The notes under the pieces: model-generated
Told to the model about the DNA's origin: nothing
What the model saw: the letters and a program-made list of their open reading frames with translations, nothing else
Database searches by the model: none
Part shown: one piece after another, positions 28,136 to 37,063 of the stretch
How positions within the stretch are numbered: position 1 is the stretch's first letter
Layout of the letters: each line of letters begins with the position of its first letter
Assembly (NCBI GenBank): GCA_949372655.1
Contig: CASIAI010000001.1
Coordinates: 139,279-203,278, forward strand
Reading direction: 5' to 3'
From: Candidatus Poseidoniaceae archaeon
Lineage (GTDB): Archaea > Thermoplasmatota > Poseidoniia > Poseidoniales > Poseidoniaceae
Length of the DNA stretch: 64,000 nt
Position numbers and translations under genes: made by a program

Positions 28136-29422
28136 ATGGAAGATTTTGATTTTCATCAGTATTATCAAAATCATGAAGTTGACATATCATGGCTTACTAA
28201 ACCCAGTCAGAATGAATTTCGCTGGCGATGTTCTGATGGCAGATGGAGAAAATCCAAACGAAGAGTCAGTTCAACTGAGACATTTAGAAAAGCCATCTTT
28301 CAAGATAATCCCACCGACATCTATTTTTCTACATCTTCCTGGTTAAATCCAATCGATTTACCAAGGCTAAGTGATGAAACTAGTCCACATCCAATATTAC
28401 TCAATCACTTGATTGTATTTGACATTGATTATTCGCCATTATCGTTAGAAAACTTAGAACAGGCAAGAATCACAACACTAAAACTACATAAGTGGATTGA
28501 AGAAAACTATGATTATGAGTTAATATCAATCTCTTTTTCCGGTAGCAAAGGTTTTCACTTATTCTATAATGACCAAGATAGAACTTTATTTTCTATTGAA
28601 AATCCAAAAGAGAGAGAGAATGCAGTAAAAGAGGAACGCAAAAAATTACTTCATCAGGTCTTGCTGGCAGGTTTCAAAGTAGACCCAAGAATCACTGCTG
28701 ATACTCGTAGGATTATCCGCTTACCTGGTAGTATTCACGGAAAAACCGGACTATTATGCCATAGAATTAGCCTCGAGGTGCTTGAGAATAATATTGAATC
28801 ATGGATAAATGAAGTTCCAAGTTACTATACAGATGTAGAAATTCCAAAGTTCGCAAAGACACAAGAAAATAAAGAAAAAAAGCAAGTTGAAAAATACATC
28901 AAAGAAGAAAATGAAGAAAACCAAAAACATACCTATATGATAGAAGTTAGCAATCACTTACCTGGCACCAAGGATAGAAGTGCGCTAATCTTTTGGACTC
29001 CTTACTCATGGGGCACGGGTACTGAATGCTTTGAAAGATTAAATGGTTTAATCGAGATGGAAAATTTAGCCTATTGCGCTATTTTTTCAGATGGTGAAAG
29101 AATTCTATTCATCTGCCCTGAATCTATCACTAGGGCAAAAGTAGTAAAAATTCTAAACGATTTAGGTATGGAAAAATTATCAGAGAACCTAAAACAAAGA
29201 GAGCATTATTGGGTTAGAATATCCGGTATAATGGGGGAAGATGGCAATTGGCATAATGAGCCAAAATTTATCTCAATTATTAGTAATAATGAAATCAAAT
29301 CTACCTATTCAAAATCACATTTAATATTACTAACTAAACTTGGCGTCCAAATTGATTTTTCCAAGTATGAGGAACTCTCAGGAAACAGTGAACAAAGCAC
29401 AAGAATGGTTGTTCGAGACTGA
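28136..29422 (+). CDS. priS: archaeal DNA primase small (catalytic) subunit
   Basis: Synthesizes replication primers together with PriL. Catalytic motifs of the AEP superfamily are present: the metal-binding LIVFDIDYSP near residue 100, SFSGSKGFHLFY near 140, and DPRITADTRRIIRLPGSIHG at about 185-205 with the third carboxylate and nucleotide contacts. Residues after about 250 begin with a charged, Lys/Glu-rich linker. A C-terminal domain of about 140 residues follows that I cannot assign. It is 428 aa, longer than many PriS proteins (about 330-400). It lies 9 bases after sucD, probably in one transcript, an unusual pairing of TCA-cycle and replication genes. Confidence 0.87.
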   Translation: MEDFDFHQYYQNHEVDISWLTKPSQNEFRWRCSDGRWRKSKRRVSSTETFRKAIFQDNPTDIYFSTSSWLNPIDLPRLSDETSPHPILLNHLIVFDIDYSPLSLENLEQARITTLKLHKWIEENYDYELISISFSGSKGFHLFYNDQDRTLFSIENPKERENAVKEERKKLLHQVLLAGFKVDPRITADTRRIIRLPGSIHGKTGLLCHRISLEVLENNIESWINEVPSYYTDVEIPKFAKTQENKEKKQVEKYIKEENEENQKHTYMIEVSNHLPGTKDRSALIFWTPYSWGTGTECFERLNGLIEMENLAYCAIFSDGERILFICPESITRAKVVKILNDLGMEKLSENLKQREHYWVRISGIMGEDGNWHNEPKFISIISNNEIKSTYSKSHLILLTKLGVQIDFSKYEELSGNSEQSTRMVVRD

Positions 29423-29423
29423 T

Positions 29424-29432
29424 AATTTATAG
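29424..29432 (+). promoter_or_regulatory. TATA-like element before the structured RNA / zinc-ribbon gene
   Basis: AATTTATAG-type sequence immediately after the priS stop. Archaeal transcription would start about 25 bases downstream, close to the 5' arm of the 29454-29534 pairing. This placement supports a short RNA or structured leader starting there; it is inferred from spacing only. Confidence 0.35.
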
Positions 29433-29453
29433 ACTCTCTACTATCAATATCAT

Positions 29454-29538
29454 CTGTCCCCAATGGAGTCTTAGGACTGTGACATTTCGCTACGCGAGAC
29501 CATAGAAACAATCGGCAACGGCGCTCGGGGACAGCGCC
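29454..29538 (+). ncRNA. candidate structured RNA or leader with two competing pairings
   Basis: The 137-base gap holds CTGTCCCC (29454-29461), which is fully complementary to GGGGACAG (29527-29534). The same GGGGAC also forms the loop of a perfect 6-bp hairpin, GGCGCT (29520-29525) with AGCGCC (29533-29538). The two helices are therefore either mutually exclusive (a switch) or a loop-pairing pseudoknot. Between them lie two small hairpins, AGTC/GACT (29467-29478) and TCGC/GCGA (29487-29497). The element is more G/C-rich than its surroundings. It ends 21 bases before the ATG at 29560, so a cis-regulatory leader or an independent sRNA are both possible. The strand is assumed from the TATA-like element upstream. 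Confidence 0.45.
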
Positions 29539-29559
29539 TAGCCACATTTTCGTGATAAT

Positions 29560-30216
29560 ATGGCTGAAAAGAATTACTTTTCTACTATCGTACTGGGTGT
29601 CATATTTGCAGGATTAGTCTTTATGGCATCTCGCGGCACTGAACACTCCGGAGGATGGCTTGTTTTAGCATCTTTTTTCGGTTTTGGATTTTTGGCACAA
29701 ATACTTGTAGTCAACGGAATCATGCAAATTACGCCGGTCAATCAATTGCCAAAAAACAGCATGAATAGATCTTACAGTCGTCCTGTCATTGACTATAGGA
29801 ATTATCAATACAAATCGATTATTGCTAAAATAAACTCCAGCGGAGTAACTGTAACTACCGTTGAGGATGCAATAAAGACATATTCAACTTTGTTCAATGT
29901 TGGAGAAAAAGCAGCTAGGCCATTCTTCCAAAATCAGTTTGTCATGGCAACATTGGGTTTGGATATGCAAAATACTGCACAGACCTCACAAGTTGGTTCA
30001 ACTCGTAAAAATAAAACCAAGCAATTAGACTCTAACTTTTGGGATGATGTCTCAAAGGGAGTTACAAAAAATGAAACGGAATCTGAAGAAGTTTGTGCAG
30101 ACCCTAACTGTTCTAAACCTGTTTCTGCATTTGATTTCCGTTGTTTCCAGTGTCGCGGTAGGTATTGTTCTGATTGTGAAAGTGGCAAGAGTATAATGTG
30201 TAAATCCTGCTCATAG
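29560..30216 (+). CDS. membrane protein with C-terminal zinc-ribbon/RING-like cysteines
   Basis: A 218-aa protein with two N-terminal hydrophobic helices (about 6-22 and 30-52) and a middle soluble region. The C-terminal 38 residues carry eight cysteines: CADPNC, FRCFQCRGRYCSDC and MCKSC. That is a treble-clef or double zinc-ribbon arrangement, facing the cytoplasm if the helices form a hairpin. No named family is recognised. It follows the structured RNA candidate, and its 3' end overlaps the convergent helicase gene by 6 bases. Confidence 0.75.
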   Translation: MAEKNYFSTIVLGVIFAGLVFMASRGTEHSGGWLVLASFFGFGFLAQILVVNGIMQITPVNQLPKNSMNRSYSRPVIDYRNYQYKSIIAKINSSGVTVTTVEDAIKTYSTLFNVGEKAARPFFQNQFVMATLGLDMQNTAQTSQVGSTRKNKTKQLDSNFWDDVSKGVTKNETESEEVCADPNCSKPVSAFDFRCFQCRGRYCSDCESGKSIMCKSCS

Positions 30217-33006
30217 GAAAATTTCTTTCCTGTGTAACGAATTTTGAGGTGCCATTGTTGAGGATTTGAGGATGTCAACTCTAATCTTTCCTTCCTTACT
30301 TCTCGCATAAAATAATTCAGATGGGCTAACAAACTCATTCCAGTAGCGTTGGAAAACTTCCGCTTTTTCAAGTGATGCTGCCAATACCTTTGGCACTGTG
30401 TGATACATAACCAATCTATCTTGTACTGGCCTGAAGAATTTAGCAATTACTTCTGGCATAATTTTAGTCAGCCACGTATCAGTAATGAACTTAGATGATC
30501 TAGAAATTACGTACCTTGGTTTTTCCATTGGTCCTAAAATTTCTTCTAAACAAGCACTGAATAATGCACTCTCCTCTTCTGTAGCATTCTGAAGGTGTAA
30601 ACGGACCCATCCTCCTCCTCGGTCACCTCCATCAGCACGACAATTTCTTGATATCATCCCTAGATGAATTAAACTGTTAACGATGGAAAGTGAAATCGCT
30701 TGGGTTAATGATTCATCAGTCCACGGTGTTTTATCTCTACCAAACGAAAAACCTCCACCAGAACCAATACTTAATTTTGCTTCAATTGCTGAAGTTGGTT
30801 TTGCATTGAATGGTTGACCAATTCCCCAGAGCCCTCTTATGTGGTTTCTATTGCGACTGCGTCTTAACATATCTTCATTGAAAACTGACATACCTTCACT
30901 AACACCTTCTGGTTCAGCTTCAGTAAAGGCAGCGTGTACATGTCCGACACCTTTCTCAATTGCACCATCATCACATACGCCATACAACTGCTTATGCTTC
31001 TTCTTGAAGCGCTCATAATCTGAGAATCCATTGGTAAACTCTTCTGCAAGGCAAATAATATCCCAATTATTTGCAACTTTCTCTGGCCATAGTTTATCCA
31101 GTCTAATCGAACGACCTCTAAGTTGGTTGATACTCATACTTGTTGTCACAGTAGTCAGGTCTATCAATACATTAATTCTTGAGGCATCCCATCCTTCTCC
31201 GAGTAATCCTCTTGTTCCAATTAGGCACTTTGTAATACCTGATTGGAAAAACTCGGTTATCATTAGCGAATAATGCCTAGGAATCCAATCTTTACCCTTA
31301 CCAATTATCTCATGATAGCCATTTCTCAATTCATCACTCAAGGTAATTTTTAGATTTCTTTGTTTAATCCAATCGTTTGCCGCATTCAAAAATTCATCTG
31401 CTAAATCGTCATCGACAAGTACTGTACTACCAGTCATCAATATTGGATTTAGTAATTCCACATTATCACATCGTACTGCTTGTCTAAATGCAGCAACTGC
31501 TCCTCCAGCTTCATCATCCATCACACCTTCAACCAAAGTTGTAGCAGAGGTTTTCTCAAAATCTGTTATTATTACTGCTCGAATATCTCCACCTAATGCT
31601 TGCATCTCAGAACTTAATATAGTAGAAATAGCATTGGTTTTCGATGAAGCATAGGCCATAATTCTTCCGACTGGTGATGCACAAGGTCGAATACCTGTTT
31701 CTGTTATTTGTGTACCTAACATTCGTAACCTTTGAGTTACTAACTCTGCCTTTTCATGGTCGAGTTCGCTCTTACTTCTTCGTAAACCATGTCTAACATA
31801 GCGATCTAATACGGGCCTTAATATCGCCAACTTATTTTGGTAATTATCTAAAATATGCTTTTGTGGATGAGGAACTCCTGACGGTAAATCTCCAATTGTG
31901 TTTATCAAAAAAGCTCTAGCCGCATCAGCAAATGCTGAGTTCCTCTTGTCAAATGATTCCCAGTCTTCCTTCTTACCGCCAGGGGACCTTCTCTCTTCTA
32001 AGGCTTCTAATACCCACTTATCAATTGGCAGTGTAGCATTATCGTGGTTTTGTTCTTTATGCAAATCATCGAGTATCTCTTGGAATTCATCATCCACTTG
32101 CGCAACATAACTCAACTCTTTTTGTGAAGGGCGTACAAAGAATGCCAAATCTTGGTAAGGTGCTAGATTAGAATCTCTTACCAGAGCAGGAACCGGAACT
32201 TCATAATCAATGTCGCCAAAAAACTCTTGATATCTTTTGGCATCCTCTTCCTCATAATGTTGAAAATCGGGAGGAGTCGCAGTTAGACCTAAGACAATAG
32301 GGTCATCGAAAAACTCTCTTACCTCTGTTAGTACCCTACCCCAATGATGAAGTAAATGATGGCATTCGTCTAAAATTATCATTCCAATACCAATTTCTTT
32401 GAGTTTCTCGAGTGTTTTTCTTGACGATTCATTTAATGTCCATAGTGCATTACCATGTTTCGAGAAATCGTCTCTGACTTTCTTTCTATAGACCGATAAT
32501 CGTTCCTTATAATAGTTGATATTCTTGGTTTCAAGGTCTTGAATCCAAGCTATAGCAGAATCTTCATCATCCGCCTCATCATTAATTATTAATGATTCAC
32601 TCCATAACTCAATAGCCACCTCATCTAATTGTTCACCGCCACGTTTTGGCATAGTGATTGATTGGTATGTTAGAGAAGTAAGCAATCCTGGTTTTTTCGG
32701 GTCAGTGCTAATAAATTCATCTTTACCATCTAAATCAAATAAATCGGTTCTTGCAGCCCATTGAGCCTGTATTGCTGAGTTTGGAGATAGAACCAGTGTC
32801 GGCAATCTAACCAAATCGGACCAAACATACAATCCAAGTACTGTTTTTCCTGAACCAGGTGGAGCAACTATGTGCAGGTGCTTTCCATCTTCTTCAAGTT
32901 GAGGAGAAATTACTGAAACTGCTGCAACTTGTGAAGGACGTAATTGACCATTAAATTTGATAGAACCAAAATCTGGTAAATCTCTATTGGTCATCAGATC
33001 ACTCAC
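30211..33006 (-). CDS. superfamily 2 DEAD/DEAH-type helicase (XPB/RAD25-like)
   Basis: A 931-aa SF2 ATPase. Walker A is VAPPGSGKTVLGLY near residue 50, and motif II is LDECHHLLHHW near 213, a DECH box. TATPPDF serves as motif III. The C-terminal RecA domain has GTRGLLGEGWDASRINVLID and the arginine-finger motif QLRGRSIRLD. The insertion between the RecA lobes is long (about 300 residues), and about 250 residues follow motif VI. This architecture fits DNA-repair or restriction-type translocases, but no nuclease motif was recognised. It starts 2 bases after the stop of the zinc-ribbon protein gene upstream, so the two form a coupled pair. Confidence 0.85.
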   Translation of the reverse strand: MSDLMTNRDLPDFGSIKFNGQLRPSQVAAVSVISPQLEEDGKHLHIVAPPGSGKTVLGLYVWSDLVRLPTLVLSPNSAIQAQWAARTDLFDLDGKDEFISTDPKKPGLLTSLTYQSITMPKRGGEQLDEVAIELWSESLIINDEADDEDSAIAWIQDLETKNINYYKERLSVYRKKVRDDFSKHGNALWTLNESSRKTLEKLKEIGIGMIILDECHHLLHHWGRVLTEVREFFDDPIVLGLTATPPDFQHYEEEDAKRYQEFFGDIDYEVPVPALVRDSNLAPYQDLAFFVRPSQKELSYVAQVDDEFQEILDDLHKEQNHDNATLPIDKWVLEALEERRSPGGKKEDWESFDKRNSAFADAARAFLINTIGDLPSGVPHPQKHILDNYQNKLAILRPVLDRYVRHGLRRSKSELDHEKAELVTQRLRMLGTQITETGIRPCASPVGRIMAYASSKTNAISTILSSEMQALGGDIRAVIITDFEKTSATTLVEGVMDDEAGGAVAAFRQAVRCDNVELLNPILMTGSTVLVDDDLADEFLNAANDWIKQRNLKITLSDELRNGYHEIIGKGKDWIPRHYSLMITEFFQSGITKCLIGTRGLLGEGWDASRINVLIDLTTVTTSMSINQLRGRSIRLDKLWPEKVANNWDIICLAEEFTNGFSDYERFKKKHKQLYGVCDDGAIEKGVGHVHAAFTEAEPEGVSEGMSVFNEDMLRRSRNRNHIRGLWGIGQPFNAKPTSAIEAKLSIGSGGGFSFGRDKTPWTDESLTQAISLSIVNSLIHLGMISRNCRADGGDRGGGWVRLHLQNATEEESALFSACLEEILGPMEKPRYVISRSSKFITDTWLTKIMPEVIAKFFRPVQDRLVMYHTVPKVLAASLEKAEVFQRYWNEFVSPSELFYARSKEGKIRVDILKSSTMAPQNSLHRKEIFL

Positions 33007-33008
33007 AA

Positions 33009-34433
33009 TCAGCGAGGTGGACCTCTTTTGGGACCCTTCGGAGGACCACCTTTCTTAGGGCCTCCGCCAGGTGGACCACTTCTCTTAGGACCACCAGAAG
33101 GACCGCTTCGAGGAGGACCGCCTTTACTCCCACCGCCGGGTGGGCCACTTCTCTTAGGACCGCCAGAAGGACCGCCGGGTGGACCGCCTCTGCTTGGACC
33201 GCCGGGTGGGCCGCCTCTGCTTGGACCGCCGGGTGGGCCGCCTCTGCTTGGACCGCCAGGTGGACTACTACGTTGGGGAGATTTAGGTGACGTTCGAGAA
33301 GGTCCAGATGGACTAGATCTTCCAGGACCCCTTGGTGGATTTCTTTGAGGTGGAGAGACTTCTTCGTCTTCTTCTTCGTCTTCTTCTTCAAAAACAGCGC
33401 CACAATGAGGGCAAGAATTATCACTTTCTTTAACAAGTCCTTCACATATTTCACATGCGAACATTTCTTCATCATCATCATCGGAACTATTTCCAGATAA
33501 ATCTTCAACTTCTCCATCCTTGGAACGGAATAAATTAATTTCCACTAAATACTCAAATCCTTTCAATGCGACTTCTGTCTGAATTGCATGTTCAAATGCT
33601 TGCTTTAAGTCCTCAGGAGTATCCAATACTCTTCCATCATCAACATAAGTAATGTTTACTGAAAGTATATCAGAATCTAATTTGGCCTGCGGTGTCTCTA
33701 CTGCCACGCCTCTCTTTCGTGCCACTCTTCTAACTGCGACTTCACACATTCTCCTCAAAAACGCATCATTAGGTGCTTCATTTTGAGTCCCAAGTGCTCC
33801 GGAGAGTATATCTTTAGCAGCATTATCTCCACCTCTAAGATGAGATGGTAATTCTGCACCTAGGGAAGATAAAACATCTGATGCTGAAGTTTGATTCATA
33901 TTTAGCCATTGACTTCTTCTCTCCGTTTTCATGGCTTTCTCTGCCTCAGCAATTCGGTTGACCATCTGATCAGTCGGGGAGTTTGTCTGACCTATGTCGG
34001 GTGATTGAGAATTCCTCATGTTCTGATTCGGAATAACATTACTTTGAACATTACTCTGAACATTACCTAGAGTCGGCCTATTTTGTTGGAATTGATCCCC
34101 AATATTTGAGTTGCTCACAACATTTGATTGAATATTTTGAGGAGGGAAACTACCCGGTGGGATATTTTGTTGATTTTGAAGTCCTTGGGCGATTTGCTGT
34201 AAAAGTTCAGGAGAAATTGCACTTAGGTCTGTTTCACCCATTTCTCTTTGGTGCCTGATAGCTTCACCTGAAACAACACCAAAATTACGTCCGCCAGAAA
34301 CCTCTTGACCGCTTAGACCTACTGAATTAGGGCTAGTAAAACTACCTGCACGAGACATATCTTGTCTAGCACCACACTCTGGACAGAAAATGCTGTCATC
34401 AGGAATTAATTCACTACATGAACCGCACTCCAT
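33009..34433 (-). CDS. two-zinc-ribbon protein with Pro/Gly/Arg-rich tail
   Basis: A 474-aa protein in four parts. An N-terminal zinc ribbon (CGSCSELIPDDSIFCPECGA) is followed by a Asn/Gln-rich disordered stretch (about 30-150) and a folded middle domain (about 160-320, charged alpha/beta). A second ribbon (CEICEGLVKESDNSCPHCGA) then leads into an acidic run and a low-complexity tail of PPGGPSRGG-type units. The tail resembles RGG/PGG nucleic-acid-binding tails. It sits 2 bases upstream of the SF2 helicase and probably delivers or regulates it on nucleic acid; that is inference. The function is unknown. Confidence 0.8.
   Translation of the reverse strand: MECGSCSELIPDDSIFCPECGARQDMSRAGSFTSPNSVGLSGQEVSGGRNFGVVSGEAIRHQREMGETDLSAISPELLQQIAQGLQNQQNIPPGSFPPQNIQSNVVSNSNIGDQFQQNRPTLGNVQSNVQSNVIPNQNMRNSQSPDIGQTNSPTDQMVNRIAEAEKAMKTERRSQWLNMNQTSASDVLSSLGAELPSHLRGGDNAAKDILSGALGTQNEAPNDAFLRRMCEVAVRRVARKRGVAVETPQAKLDSDILSVNITYVDDGRVLDTPEDLKQAFEHAIQTEVALKGFEYLVEINLFRSKDGEVEDLSGNSSDDDDEEMFACEICEGLVKESDNSCPHCGAVFEEEDEEEDEEVSPPQRNPPRGPGRSSPSGPSRTSPKSPQRSSPPGGPSRGGPPGGPSRGGPPGGPSRGGPPGGPSGGPKRSGPPGGGSKGGPPRSGPSGGPKRSGPPGGGPKKGGPPKGPKRGPPR
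33169..33249. repeat. 27-bp coding minisatellite
   Basis: Three near-identical 27-bp units (33169-33195, 33196-33222, 33223-33249), the first with one change (GGTGGA for GGTGGG). They encode SRGGPPGGP in the tail of the zinc-ribbon protein on the minus strand. Diverged copies flank them from about 33070 to 33280. The block is strikingly G/C-rich in an AT-rich genome and is likely to vary in copy number between strains. Confidence 0.85.
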
Positions 34434-34610
34434 TGTTTACACTACCCCTAACACCTATGCCAAAGACTCTTTGCCTAAAGAATTAACTAATTAAAAGACT
34501 ATTTTTACATGATAAATAGATAGATATAATTTTAAAAATGTGTCAACTGAATTAATATTTAACCATAGAGTCAATAAGAAATAACCGTTGGAGAAACATG
34601 AGGGGATTAA

Positions 34611-35627
34611 TTGTCGGTGCTTATCAATGACAAGATAGATAATTTACTTAAGGCAACTTCTCGTTCCTTCTACCCTACACTGAAATATTTACCAAAGAAA
34701 GTCCGCGGACAAATTGGACTTTTGTACCTACTTGCAAGAGTCGCAGATACAATAGCTGATTCAAAGTCGGGTGAAACTGATGAACTATTGAGATTATTAC
34801 ATGATTATAATGAAGTGGCGCAGGGTAAATCGAGTGATTTACCTGATTTTTCCAAACTTGCTGGGATTCAAGATAATCAGCATGAGGCTGAACTTTTACG
34901 AAATGTACAGGACGTAGTTGATGGCCTTATGGTTTACTCAGAAGAGGACAGGGGGAGGATGCTAGAATGTCTTGACACCATTGTCGCTGGTCAAATTTTG
35001 GATCTTGAAAGGTTCGGACCTGCTAAAGAAGGAGGCGTTTTATCTGCGCTTAATAATAATTCAGAATTGGATGATTATACCTTCAGAGTTGCTGGGTGTG
35101 TGGGTGTGTTTTGGACAAAAATGTCCCTAGCACATTTAATCACCTTACCACCTGAAAAAGAAAGCGAGTTTTTTGAGAAAGGTATTAGATTTGGCAAAGC
35201 ATTACAGATGATAAATATCTTACGAGATATTCCTGAGGATTTAAGGTTTGGACGCTGTTATATCCCTGAACAAGAATTGGCCAAACATGACCTGAAACCT
35301 GAAGACTTGTTTGAACCTGGTAATATTGAAAAGTTTAGGCCCCTGTATGATGAATACCTTGATTTGACAAATGAACATTTAGATGTTGCTATAGAATATA
35401 TCAAGATGCTTCCTGAGACCCAATTTAGACTCAAAGCTTCATGTATGCTCCCAGTATTAGTTGGACAGAGAACTGTTACTTTACTTAGAGATGGAAATAT
35501 TCTTGATTCCTCTGATAGAATAAAAGTCACAAGAGACGAGATGAAATCTTATGCGCGGAAGTTGTTGCGAGCATTAATCATCCCGGGAGGAGTTAAAAGA
35601 CTTCTAGAAAAAAATAAGAACTCCTAA
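34611..35627 (+). CDS. squalene/phytoene synthase family protein (first of two)
   Basis: Head-to-head prenyl transferase, 338 aa. It has the first aspartate motif LARVADTIADS near residue 45 and the second one INILRDIPEDLRFGRCYIPE near 205, both binding Mg-diphosphate. The start is a TTG at 34611 preceded by GAGGGG; a GTG at 34617 is the alternative, and an ATG just upstream is out of frame. The YIPE ending of motif 2 and the overall length resemble squalene synthase-like or dehydrosqualene synthase-like enzymes. Whether it uses farnesyl or geranylgeranyl diphosphate cannot be told. It is followed by a paralogous gene. Confidence 0.87.
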   Translation: MSVLINDKIDNLLKATSRSFYPTLKYLPKKVRGQIGLLYLLARVADTIADSKSGETDELLRLLHDYNEVAQGKSSDLPDFSKLAGIQDNQHEAELLRNVQDVVDGLMVYSEEDRGRMLECLDTIVAGQILDLERFGPAKEGGVLSALNNNSELDDYTFRVAGCVGVFWTKMSLAHLITLPPEKESEFFEKGIRFGKALQMINILRDIPEDLRFGRCYIPEQELAKHDLKPEDLFEPGNIEKFRPLYDEYLDLTNEHLDVAIEYIKMLPETQFRLKASCMLPVLVGQRTVTLLRDGNILDSSDRIKVTRDEMKSYARKLLRALIIPGGVKRLLEKNKNS

Positions 35628-35764
35628 AATAACCCTTAACAAATTTAGTTGGCAACTACTTACTTGGTTTAAAATCATTATTTTAGTTGAATTTTTAGTT
35701 ATTTACTTTGATACTTTTAAACAAAGAAATGAAAAGGGAGTAGTCATACAGGTGTTTGATAGGG

Positions 35765-37063
35765 ATGTTGGAACGACGGAAACCTCTCGACTTACTTTTC
35801 CCTCTGAAGGGAAATGCCAAGAGTCGCACTGGTAACGAGAACAACGAATCTTTGACCACTTTGCAACGTTTGAGAGCAGGTGTAGTTCTTGCCGGAGATG
35901 CTGTCAAGGCCGTTAGTGTAACTGCGATGGAAGCATTAAGAGAAGGTGCAACATTTATTGGGCTTGTATCTGAGAAAAATGAGTTAGTCGATCCTTTTGA
36001 ACACCTTGACGCACCAATATGGTCTGAAATGCCTCCTCAAGAACTTTTGAAATTGGCTTATGGATACTGTGAAGAACTAACCATAAGAGAAGCAGGTAAT
36101 TTCTATCATTCTTTCAAGTATCTACCTGATGAACAGAGACAGGCTATGTGCTCAGTCTATGCATTTTGTCGAAGAGCAGATGATATAGCGGACGGTGATT
36201 GGTCCGATAGATTCCCCGGAAGCGGAGGAGAAGAAAATATTGAAGCAATTGCCTATAGAGAAGAATTAGAGGCGCTTCAAGACAGAGGAACTATCCTTGA
36301 TGAAGCATCTTACCTCAATAAGATTACACAGTTATTTTTCTTTAGGAAGAAACTCTCTACATGCTATACTGATGTTTATTCAACAGACCCCGTTTTCTTG
36401 GCTTTGAAGGATACTGTTGACAGATATAAGATTCCTAGAGACGTATTTGATGACCTGATATCAGGTATGGAAGACGACCTTTACAATAACAGGTATCGGT
36501 CTTTTGACGAACTTTACAATTACTGCTACAGAGTTGCATCTGTAGTTGGTCTAATGTGCATAGAGATTTATGGTTATGAAGACCCAATGGCAAGGAAATA
36601 TGCAGAATCTTGGGGCATATTCATGCAACTGACAAATGTTCTAAGAGATGTGGGAGAAGATATTGAAAGAGATAGAGTATATCTGCCTCTAGATGAATTA
36701 GAGTCTAACGGTATTTCGGAAAAGGAACTCGATGGAAAGGTTGTATTGAATAAGACATGGGAGCCGTATTGCTACCATTATGCGAAGAGAGCTAGAACCT
36801 ACCTTGAAGAAGCAAAACAACTGCTACCTCTTCTTCCAAGAAGAACTAGATATTCTCCAGCGGCGATGATTGCTTTCTATGATAAGATTCTAAGACAAAT
36901 CGAAAAGCAGCAAGGTGACGTTTTTACTAAAAGAGTCAAATTGAACAAGGTTCAAAAAATGAGTCTGGCTGCTGCAGTCTATGTTAGACACAGACTTTTA
37001 CCTAGATTCTTAGACCCTGTATGGTCTGGATTAGCAAGGATTGGATTACTACCATCTGTTTAA
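35765..37063 (+). CDS. squalene/phytoene synthase family protein (second, N-terminally extended)
   Basis: A 432-aa paralog of the preceding gene. Motif 1 is YAFCRRADDIADGDW near residue 138 and motif 2 is QLTNVLRDVGEDIERDRVY near 290, the latter being the phytoene-synthase form. An extra N-terminal stretch of about 90 residues has no visible family match. The frame opens at TTG 35756; I chose the ATG at 35765. Adjacent paralogs could form a pair making different carotenoid or squalane precursors, as HpnC/HpnD do in bacteria, or one may supply C40 for retinal. It meets the convergent acyl-CoA dehydrogenase gene with no gap. Confidence 0.87.
   Translation: MLERRKPLDLLFPLKGNAKSRTGNENNESLTTLQRLRAGVVLAGDAVKAVSVTAMEALREGATFIGLVSEKNELVDPFEHLDAPIWSEMPPQELLKLAYGYCEELTIREAGNFYHSFKYLPDEQRQAMCSVYAFCRRADDIADGDWSDRFPGSGGEENIEAIAYREELEALQDRGTILDEASYLNKITQLFFFRKKLSTCYTDVYSTDPVFLALKDTVDRYKIPRDVFDDLISGMEDDLYNNRYRSFDELYNYCYRVASVVGLMCIEIYGYEDPMARKYAESWGIFMQLTNVLRDVGEDIERDRVYLPLDELESNGISEKELDGKVVLNKTWEPYCYHYAKRARTYLEEAKQLLPLLPRRTRYSPAAMIAFYDKILRQIEKQQGDVFTKRVKLNKVQKMSLAAAVYVRHRLLPRFLDPVWSGLARIGLLPSV

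Noticed and set aside
29305-29547. 80-codon minus-strand frame across the 29.45-kb RNA candidate
   Set aside because: Overlaps the end of priS and the structured element; no recognisable protein features.
33028-33348. Plus-strand Gly/Pro/Leu-rich frame
   Set aside because: Complement of the Pro/Gly tail repeats of the zinc-ribbon protein.
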